A stretch of 19,856 nucleotides of DNA from an uncultured Phycisphaerales bacterium (lineage in GTDB: Bacteria > Planctomycetota > Phycisphaerae > Phycisphaerales > SM1A02), in the NCBI GenBank assembly GCA_946886375.1, contig CAMPIL010000014.1, positions 1 to 19,856 on the forward strand, read 5' to 3'. The translations under genes were made by a program, and so were the position numbers. Every line of letters begins with the position of its first letter. Positions within the stretch are counted from its first letter, which is position 1. Of this stretch, positions 14,755 through 19,856 are shown piece after piece. The notes under the pieces were generated by a model. That model ran no database searches. It was given only the letters and a program-made list of their open reading frames with translations, and was not told where the DNA came from.

Positions 14755-15438
14755 TTATCGCCGGCGGCGTGCGCGCGACGCAAGCACGCCCGCCGCCATC
14801 ACTATCAATCCTCCCGGACCGGGCACGCCGTGAGCGCGAATCATCCAATTTCCCGCGCCCAGCCCTGCGATGTTTTCGACGCGCGTAGGCGGCAGGGCGT
14901 AGAGATCAAGATCGGCGATCCAGAAATTCTGGAAACTGATGACCGCCCAACTTTCACCCATCGGATCGGTGTGGTCGAACGATGCGGGGTGCCAGTTGCC
15001 TGCCGGCATCTGCAGCCAGAATCCAACGAAAAACGATTCGCCGGGCGCAAACGTGAACGGGGCGCTGAAGTTGTAGGTGCTGAACGTGTTGCTGCCGCCG
15101 TTGGCGGTGGCGACGAGCGCGCCGTCGATCAATTGCGCATCATTGGGATCTCCATCGCCGTCGGGGTCCTTGTACAGCAGGATGGTTGCAGGGGAATTGT
15201 CGGGAACTTGTCCCCAGGCGATGCTGACGCTGACGATCGTCTCGGCCTGAGGCTGGGCGATGAAATGGTTGAGCGCGGCCAGGCCAAACGGCGGCTCGCC
15301 CACGCCGATGAATGTGTCGGCAGTTCCATCATCAAGCGTGTAAGGATTCTGGGCCGTGGCGTTCGCCGCGGGCCCGAGCGTCAGCAATGGAATCACCACC
15401 ATGGTGTGGATGAAAACTGTGTGCGCAGCGATAGCCAT
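14755..15438 (-). CDS. Secreted PEP-CTERM-type protein, beta-rich, unknown function
   Basis: ATG 15438 has GGAG eight bases upstream; the longer frame to 15558 is not needed. The 227-residue product begins with a signal peptide (hydrophobic FIHTMVVIPLLTLGPAANA, cleavage near TAQ). The body starts NPYTLDDGTADTFIGVG and contains LLYKDPDGDGDPNDA, a Ca-ligand-like acidic stretch. FTFAPGESFFVGFWLQMP and SWAVISFQNFWIADLDL look like strands of a beta-sandwich. It ends VPGPGGLIVMAAGVLASRARRRR, a PEP-CTERM-like tail. I do not recognise the body. The 700 bp upstream contain the triplicate palindromes. Confidence 0.82.
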   Translation of the reverse strand: MAIAAHTVFIHTMVVIPLLTLGPAANATAQNPYTLDDGTADTFIGVGEPPFGLAALNHFIAQPQAETIVSVSIAWGQVPDNSPATILLYKDPDGDGDPNDAQLIDGALVATANGGSNTFSTYNFSAPFTFAPGESFFVGFWLQMPAGNWHPASFDHTDPMGESWAVISFQNFWIADLDLYALPPTRVENIAGLGAGNWMIRAHGVPGPGGLIVMAAGVLASRARRRR

Positions 15439-15577
15439 GTTCAAATCTCCACGATCAGGCTTGGCGTGAAGCCCTCGATTCACAGGATTCGCGGCCACTC
15501 CCGGGCTGTCAGGATTTTGAGCGAAGATTTGTCGGGCAAGGGTCGACTGCCGCGGCATTCGACTGGCTGCCCTTTAG

Positions 15578-15601
15578 AAAAGGTTTTAATTAAAACCTTT
15601 T
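15578..15601. repeat. AT-rich palindrome, copy 1
   Basis: Contains AAGGTTTTAATTAAAACCTT at 15580-15599, extended by two matching bases on each side here to 24 bp. It is flanked by GC-rich sequence. The right flank has CCGCACA and TGTGCGG arms (about 15622-15652) that could form a hairpin. Confidence 0.95.
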
Positions 15602-15786
15602 TTTGCGGCATCACGGACCCACCGCACATTTGCTTGCGGCGAGGTGTGCGGCACCTGTGAAGATGGCCGCAGGAACCCGCAGTGCGCCTCGAGTTTGCAC
15701 TCGTCAGATTCGACGCGAATACACAGACGCCGGCTCTGCTGGCGCGTCGAACGAGACGCAGTGTCGCTCCGCAGCGCGTCCGAAAT

Positions 15787-15806
15787 AAGGTTTTAATTAA
15801 AACCTT
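15787..15806. repeat. AT-rich palindrome, copy 2
   Basis: The same perfect 20-bp palindrome, 207 bp from copy 1. Its right flank repeats the CCGCACA-TTGC block of copy 1 in diverged form, and its left flank CTCCGCAGCGCG is shared with copy 3. Confidence 0.95.
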
Positions 15807-15910
15807 TCTTGGGCGTTGCGCCCTGCCGCACAGTTGCCTGTCGCGGGTTGCGTCGCACCGGGGAAGGTTGTTGCGATCAAACCCTACTCCGCAGCGCGGG
15901 GATGGTAATT

Positions 15911-15930
15911 AAGGTTTTAATTAAAACCTT
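15911..15930. repeat. AT-rich palindrome, copy 3
   Basis: The same perfect 20-bp palindrome, 124 bp from copy 2, preceded by AATT. It shares the left-flank block CTCCGCAGCGCG with copy 2. Its right flank is the most diverged of the three. Confidence 0.95.
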
Positions 15931-16088
15931 CTCACCCGCCGTTACGTCGCGCCGCTCAGTCATGGGGGGCGAGTCAGCTGCCACCGGTGAAAATCGCGGC
16001 GAGTGAACCGCCGCTTCGCGACGCGGCTGGACAATGGCATCGCTCTCGCGCGAGGGCGTCAAATGCACGCCACATGTTGTTGCGGCCC

Positions 16089-16142
16089 GCGTCGCCGCTG
16101 TTCACCGCGTCGCCGCTGTTCACCGCGGCGCCGCTGCTCACC
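16089..16142. repeat. 18-bp tandem repeat, three copies
   Basis: Units of GCGTCGCCGCTGTTCACC lie at 16089-16106 and 16107-16124 (identical), and 16125-16142 with two substitutions. A decayed partial unit follows. The array lies downstream of the coiled-coil gene's stop and is probably non-coding. Confidence 0.9.
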
Positions 16143-16185
16143 ACGGCGCTCGCCGGGCGCGTTCTTCATTGATGCGTTCGTTCCA

Positions 16186-16386
16186 TCACCCGCCTGCGTC
16201 GTCGCGCCGCCCAGACGGCGGCTTCGATGGCGGCTCCTTGCGCAAGCGGGCTGCGGCGAAGTTTTCGAGGATCGTCTGGTGAATCCCTCGCTGCTCGGCG
16301 ATCGACTGCTTCAACGCCTCGATCTGAGCGCGCAATTCATCCAACTTCTTGTGAAGGTCCGTCTCCTCATCATCGCCGCATTGCAT
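16186..16386 (-). CDS. Short coiled-coil protein (66 residues)
   Basis: ATG 16386 is preceded by AGGGG seven bases upstream. The product begins MQCGDDEETDLHKKLDELRA and continues QIEALKQSIAEQRGIHQTILENFAAARL. Its heptad-like spacing of Leu/Ile predicts one coiled-coil helix from about residue 10 to 48. A Pro/Ser/Arg-rich tail follows. No domain is recognised. Earlier ATGs exist in the same frame but run into the divergent hydrolase region. It could be an oligomerising miniprotein; function unknown. Confidence 0.6.
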   Translation of the reverse strand: MQCGDDEETDLHKKLDELRAQIEALKQSIAEQRGIHQTILENFAAARLRKEPPSKPPSGRRDDAGG

Positions 16387-16531
16387 TTGAAATCCCCTGA
16401 CTCGGAACGGCGGCATCATAATGGCCAGATGCGCCAAGCCACAAGTCGCGTCGCACTTTGGTCGTCGCATCAACCTCTCCGAACCACCGTCGAACATTGA
16501 CGTTTTGCTCGCCGGCCGTTCCACTAAAGCA

Positions 16532-17425
16532 ATGAACGACAGTTCCCTGCCTCCAAGCGCCGGCGTGCATGCGTCCCGCGTTCCCAGCCGCGAACAATGG
16601 TCCTGGCGCCTGCTCCGTGCCGGCTCCTTTCGCCTCGATGGCGGCGGGATGTTCGGCGTGGTGCCCAAAACAATCTGGTCGCGCATGGCGCAAAGCGATG
16701 ACGAGAACCGCATTCTCCTCCAGACCAACTGCCTGTTGCTGGAAAATGAATCAACCAAGGTCCTGATCGAAACCGGCTTCGGCGGCAAATGGACCGACAA
16801 AGAACGTGGGTTCTATGACATCGAACGCCGCACGATTGTTGACGCCCTGCGCGAAATCAACATCGAACCGGCGCAGATTGATCACGTTGTTCTCACGCAC
16901 TTGCACTTTGATCACGCTGCCGGACTCACGAGCCTCAATTCCGATGGCGAAGCCGTGCCGGTGTTTCCCAACGCGCGCATTTTCGTGCAGAAGCAGGAAT
17001 GGGAAGATGCGCTGGCGAACAAGTCCACCATGTCGCGCACGTATCTGCGCAATCATCTTGATCCGATCGCAGACCGCGTGCAGTTGATTCAAGGCGCGCA
17101 GGATGACCTGCCCGGCCTGCCGGGCATCTCCGTCTGGCCCATGCCCGGCCACACGTGGGGCCAGCAGGCGGTGCGATTCAGGGATGAATCGGGCGTGGTC
17201 AGTTTCGTCGGCGATGTCATTCCCACGGCGAATCACGTCGGGCTGTCATTCAGCATCGGCTACGACATGCTGCCGTATGAAAACATGCTGCGGAAGAAGG
17301 AGTTGCTGCAGCGCGCGGAGGCGGAGGGCTGGCGGATCGCGCTGGATCACGAGCCGGGCGAACCGGTGGTGCGCGTGCGCAAGAGCGCGGATCGGCCGGG
17401 GCAGTTTGAGCTGGCGAAGGCGTGA
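16532..17425 (+). CDS. Metallo-beta-lactamase-fold hydrolase
   Basis: The 297-residue protein has the full set of MBL metal ligands: His123, His125, Asp127 and His128 in HLHFDH, His207 in PGHTWGQ, Asp228 in GDVIP, and His273 in DHEP. This dinuclear-metal fold hydrolyses esters, lactones, thioesters and related bonds. The domain order, with an N-terminal GSFRLDGGGMFGVVPK segment, is of the kind seen in quorum-quenching lactonases and in unassigned family members, so the substrate is open. I prefer ATG 16532 because homology-like sequence starts just after it; the frame is open from ATG 16421, but those 37 residues look non-coding. TTGACG at 16497-16502 may be a -35 element that would give a nearly leaderless message. 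Confidence 0.9.
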   Translation: MNDSSLPPSAGVHASRVPSREQWSWRLLRAGSFRLDGGGMFGVVPKTIWSRMAQSDDENRILLQTNCLLLENESTKVLIETGFGGKWTDKERGFYDIERRTIVDALREINIEPAQIDHVVLTHLHFDHAAGLTSLNSDGEAVPVFPNARIFVQKQEWEDALANKSTMSRTYLRNHLDPIADRVQLIQGAQDDLPGLPGISVWPMPGHTWGQQAVRFRDESGVVSFVGDVIPTANHVGLSFSIGYDMLPYENMLRKKELLQRAEAEGWRIALDHEPGEPVVRVRKSADRPGQFELAKA

Positions 17426-17429
17426 TGCG

Positions 17430-17895
17430 GGCGCGGGAAGTTACGATTATTCGGCTGGAGAAGATCGCATCCAGGGAGACTGCCGGGCCGCGCGCGCCGT
17501 TGAAAAGATTGGCGCTGGCTCGAAGATTGCGGGTAGTGACGTCCCCGACTTTGCGTCGGAGCATTCCACAACGTATCAGCGAACGAGTCTTTAAACCGGC
17601 ACAGGCCATTCAAATCGTTGCTGTCGCCAAAGCCTGTCTCGGCAGAAGTCTTGCCGCCGCGGCGGAAAAAATCGGCCGTCACAGTCGTGCTGCCGTCATC
17701 GTGCGAAAGCGTTGCAACCAGGTCGCCCATCCAAGTGGGTTCTGGGCCAAAGATGACATTGACGAAAAATCCAGGTCCAAAGAGGTTCGTGTGCTCCTCA
17801 ACAAAAACGGAACTTCCGCCGTTCGGATTGTTGTCGGGAATGGCGCAGCCGCTTCCCTGAACGCCCGCGGCTGAAAGGAGCGGTGTTTGTTTCAT
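17430..17895 (-). pseudogene. Decayed, frameshifted copy of the adjacent P-domain protein gene
   Basis: The minus strand from 17895 encodes PTWMGDLVATLSHDDG, ADFFRRGGKTSAETGFGDSN and DLNGLCRFKDSFADTLWNAP. These align with residues of the intact gene at 17924-18598 (38 of 61 identical in this block by hand count). After WNAP (17557-17568) the homology shifts frame and continues as SANLFNGARGPAVSLDAIFSS (about 17458-17520), matching TNLFNAAPGPVVSLGAVFAN. Homology fades near 17436, just before the hydrolase stop at 17425. The signal peptide and the PEP-CTERM tail are both missing. This is an old tandem duplicate broken by at least one indel and truncated at both ends. Confidence 0.78.
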
Positions 17896-17923
17896 TGGCT
17901 TTCCGTGGATTGCGGATGATGAG

Positions 17924-18598
17924 TCACAAACGCCGCCGTCGTGACGGGGTCAATCCAGCAATCGCGAGCAATGTCAACGCGCCGGGGACAGGAACATCGA
18001 GCCATAAGGCCCAGCTTTCAAGCGTGCCAAAATCGCCTGAGCCATGGTCGCTGATGGTCAGCGTCCAAGTGCCCGCGATGGTTCGATTGGCAAAAACAGC
18101 CCCCAGGGAAACCACCGGCCCAGGCGCTGCATTGAAGAGATTCGTGGTTGGTCGATAGTCGCCGGGAACAATGTTACCTGTGATGTTCGGAGCGCTCCAA
18201 AATGGAATCGCGAAAGAGTCACTGAATCTATACAGACCTTGCAGATCGTTGGAATTGCCGAAACCGCTACCAGCAGTGGTCATGCCCATGCGCCGGAACA
18301 AATCGGCTGAAACAGTGTCGTGCCCATCGTTGTGTGAAAGCGAAAAAATCAAGTCGCCCACCCATGTATGCTCCGGGTTTATGGTCAACCCGACGATCAT
18401 GCCAGGGTTGACGATGCCTGGAAAGGAATCTCCTGAAAGTACGATGCTCGTCGTTACGCCAAGCGTGAGGTCAGGTATGACGAAGCCCGTGCCGACCGCG
18501 GTCGGCGCACCGCCGCCTCCATCCACGCCTGAATCGGCGGCTACAAGAGTGGTCAAGGCGAATACGACAGCGCTCGATGAGATGGTGACGGCGTTCAT
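17924..18598 (-). CDS. Secreted P-domain-like PEP-CTERM protein
   Basis: ATG 18598 has GAGGA five bases upstream. The 224-residue protein starts with a signal peptide MNAVTISSSAVVFALTTLVA, cleaved before about ADSG. The body resembles the P/Homo B domain of proprotein convertases: HTWVGDLIFSLSHNDG (a strand with Asp near the start), FGNSNDLQGLYRF, then TIAGTWTLTISDHGSGDFG and LESWALWLD. In other bacteria P-domains stabilise or target secreted proteases and surface proteins; here no protease domain is attached. The tail VPVPGALTLLAIAGL followed by SRRRRL is PEP-CTERM-like. The longer frame to 19012 overlaps the ABC permease and is not used. A decayed copy lies directly downstream. Confidence 0.85.
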   Translation of the reverse strand: MNAVTISSSAVVFALTTLVAADSGVDGGGGAPTAVGTGFVIPDLTLGVTTSIVLSGDSFPGIVNPGMIVGLTINPEHTWVGDLIFSLSHNDGHDTVSADLFRRMGMTTAGSGFGNSNDLQGLYRFSDSFAIPFWSAPNITGNIVPGDYRPTTNLFNAAPGPVVSLGAVFANRTIAGTWTLTISDHGSGDFGTLESWALWLDVPVPGALTLLAIAGLTPSRRRRL

Positions 18599-18827
18599 AT
18601 GATTCCTCACAAATTGCGATGATTCGGGAAAACCAACGTTTCGCGCTTCATGTTCTCTCTCCGGCGGAATCCGAAACTGGCCTGATTCATCGCCGACATC
18701 CACTCTAATGTTTGCACCGCCGATAGCAAGCAAAACGCGCCGGGCCGTGCCAGGGCTGCTGGTGAATCGTGCATCCAGCCATTCCGGGGGCGTATGATGG
18801 TGCCGTCCAATTTCAGCGACGTCACCG

Positions 18828-19661
18828 ATGATCTCCAACCTTCCCAACCTCATTGCCCGCCGAGACTTGCTGCGCGAACTGGTGCTCAGCGAGTTGCGAT
18901 CATCCACCGCGCAGACGCGATTGGGCTGGCTGTGGTGGCTGCTTGATCCGCTGTTGATGATGCTGGTGTATTGGCTGATCGTGGTGGAACTGTTTGGCCG
19001 GGGCGGCGGCAATTACTCGCCGTACTGGATCTTCGTGTTCATCGGGTTGATCACGTGGAAGCAGTTCGCGGGCACCATCAGCAAGGCGTCGGGGGTGTTG
19101 AGTCGGCGGCAGACGCTGATTCGCGCGGTGCCGTTCCCCACGATGGTGCTTCCCATCGCCAGCGTGATGTCCACGTTCTTTTTCTTTCTGTGCGGCTTTG
19201 CGGTGTTGATCGTGATGATGCTCGTGAGCCCCGCGCCCAACCACAGCGGCAGCATGCTGCCGGTGGCGCAGGTTCCGCTGCTGATGGTTTTGCAGTTGAT
19301 CATCGTGGCGGGGCTCGCGCTGCCGCTGTCGTGCTTTGGCGTGCTGTATCGCGACCTGAGCGAATTGATCCCGCACGCGCTGCAGGCGGGATTTTTTCTC
19401 ACGCCTGGGCTGTACGGGATTGACGTGGTGCATCACGCCGCGGTCAATCGACTTGGGCCGCAATGGGGCGAGTGGGCGTTTGATGTGTACATGCTCAACC
19501 CGTTCGCGATGCTCATCACGGGGTATCGTGATGCGATGTTCTACGGCCGGTTTCTGGAGCCGCAGTATTGGGCGCTGCTGGCGATCGAGGCAGCGGTGTT
19601 TTTTGTCCTGGGGTATATGATCTACCAACACTATGACCGTCGCGTCATCAAGTTCCTCTAG
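18828..19661 (+). CDS. wzm: ABC-2-type polysaccharide export permease (Wzm/TagG family)
   Basis: The 277-residue protein has about six hydrophobic segments (LLDPLLMMLVYWLIVVELF, PYWIFVFIGLITW, FFFFLCGFAVLIVMML, VLQLIIVAGLALPL, IPHALQAGFFLTPGLYGI, WALLAIEAAVFFVLGYMIY). The N-terminal motif DLLRELVLSELRSST.QTRLGWLWW is the typical start of O-antigen or teichoic-acid exporter permeases. The LNPFAMLITGYRDAMFYG segment near the C-terminus is also characteristic. The next gene overlaps its 3' end by 29 bp and encodes the partner ATPase. A TATGAT at 18793-18798 could be a -10 element with a leader of about 25 bases. It would export a lipid-linked or chain-terminated polysaccharide across the inner membrane. 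Confidence 0.92.
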   Translation: MISNLPNLIARRDLLRELVLSELRSSTAQTRLGWLWWLLDPLLMMLVYWLIVVELFGRGGGNYSPYWIFVFIGLITWKQFAGTISKASGVLSRRQTLIRAVPFPTMVLPIASVMSTFFFFLCGFAVLIVMMLVSPAPNHSGSMLPVAQVPLLMVLQLIIVAGLALPLSCFGVLYRDLSELIPHALQAGFFLTPGLYGIDVVHHAAVNRLGPQWGEWAFDVYMLNPFAMLITGYRDAMFYGRFLEPQYWALLAIEAAVFFVLGYMIYQHYDRRVIKFL

Positions 19662-19856
19662 CGGCAGCGGCAGACAGACTGCGGTTGCCGCGGCGGCAGC
19701 GCCGGGGCCAGGCGCAGCGGCCGAGCCGCCGCTGATTGAACTGCGCGATGTGGGCGTGTGGTACCGGTTGCATCAGCAGCGTGTGTCACTGAAGCAGGCG
19801 CTGTTGACCGGCCGCTTTCATGAAAAGCCCAAGTTGCTGTGGGCCTTGCGGAACAT
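19633..19856 (+). CDS. wzt: ABC export ATPase (Wzt-like), N-terminal part (cut by window edge)
   Basis: ATG 19633 lies inside the end of the permease gene (29-bp overlap), and the frame stays open to the right edge, giving 74 residues. After a low-complexity Ser/Ala/Pro leader the sequence reads PPLIELRDVGVWYRLHQQRV, SLKQALLTGRFHEKPKLLWALRN. This is the usual beginning of Wzt/TagH-type nucleotide-binding subunits, just before the Walker A motif, which falls outside the window. The unusually long Ala-rich leader (about 31 residues) raises the chance that the true start is later. Confidence 0.85.
   Translation, partial: MTVASSSSSSGSGRQTAVAAAAAPGPGAAAEPPLIELRDVGVWYRLHQQRVSLKQALLTGRFHEKPKLLWALRN

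Larger units (their letters stand above)
15439..16185. other. Gene-poor region holding palindromic and tandem repeats
   Basis: This stretch separates the PEP-CTERM gene start (15438, minus) from the coiled-coil gene end (16186, minus). It carries three 20-bp palindromes in a larger diverged repeat and an 18-bp tandem repeat at 16089-16142. Short open frames through it read the repeats (for example KVLIKTF from each palindrome) and show no domain, signal peptide or convincing ribosome-binding site, so I call no gene here. Confidence 0.6.

Noticed and set aside
15578..15930. The three AT-rich palindromes as intrinsic terminators
   Set aside because: The stems are almost all A-T with a very small loop, only copy 1 is followed by a long T run, and the copies lie upstream of a gene rather than after stops.
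16421..16531. ATG 16421 as start of the metallo-hydrolase
   Set aside because: The 37 extra residues look non-coding and family-like sequence begins only after ATG 16532; the longer form is not fully excluded.
18599..19012. N-terminal extension of the P-domain protein frame to 19012
   Set aside because: It overlaps the ABC permease and lies upstream of a clear signal peptide with its own GAGGA site at ATG 18598.

Overview
The window looks like a piece of a GC-rich planctomycete chromosome, probably Phycisphaerae-like. The evidence is three intact secreted proteins with planctomycete-style PEP-CTERM tails (VPxPG, a short hydrophobic stretch, then a run of Arg), a secreted protein with two planctomycete dockerin-type calcium loops, a GFTLIELL prepilin-like protein with a C-terminal DGH motif, and a small CxxC zinc ribbon. 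I saw no rRNA, tRNA, insertion sequence, phage gene or CRISPR array.

Layout. 1-316: 5' part of a KaiC-family ATPase (minus strand), running off the left edge. 779-3936: a long acyl-CoA dehydrogenase and a leucine/valine-type amino-acid dehydrogenase (plus). 3961-4769: a predicted lipoprotein (minus) and a possible 44-residue zinc-ribbon protein (plus). 4782-5150: an in-phase 21-bp tandem array built on 12-bp palindromic cores. 5318-7758: E1 alpha, a small membrane protein translationally coupled to it, and E1 beta of a 2-oxo acid dehydrogenase complex (plus). 7918-10812: an inserted minus-strand block with a DUF2946-like exported protein, a prepilin-like protein, and two paralogous secreted proteins with different C-terminal modules, closed by a strong terminator. 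10933-13129: the E2 subunit of the complex, then a two-gene nucleotidyltransferase module. 13280-14698: a WbpA-type UDP-GlcNAc dehydrogenase. 14755-15438: another PEP-CTERM protein (minus). 15439-16185: a gene-poor stretch with three copies of one perfect 20-bp AT-rich palindrome inside a larger diverged repeat, plus an 18-bp tandem repeat. 16186-17425: a coiled-coil miniprotein and a metallo-beta-lactamase-fold hydrolase. 17430-18598: a decayed copy and then an intact copy of a P-domain PEP-CTERM protein (minus). 18828-end: ABC permease and start of the ABC ATPase of a polysaccharide exporter.

How it fits together. The amino-acid dehydrogenase would deaminate branched-chain amino acids to 2-oxo acids, the E1/E2 complex would convert those to acyl-CoAs, and the acyl-CoA dehydrogenase could carry out the following oxidation. 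This is inference, because E1 alpha and E1 beta also look like pyruvate dehydrogenase subunits and no E3 is in the window. The right half (UDP-GlcNAc dehydrogenase, Wzm/Wzt-like exporter, PEP-CTERM proteins) suggests surface polysaccharide and cell-surface protein functions, which commonly occur together in exosortase-containing bacteria. The least explained parts are the two repeat systems at 4782-5150 and 15578-15930, and the paralogue pair at 7918-9458.
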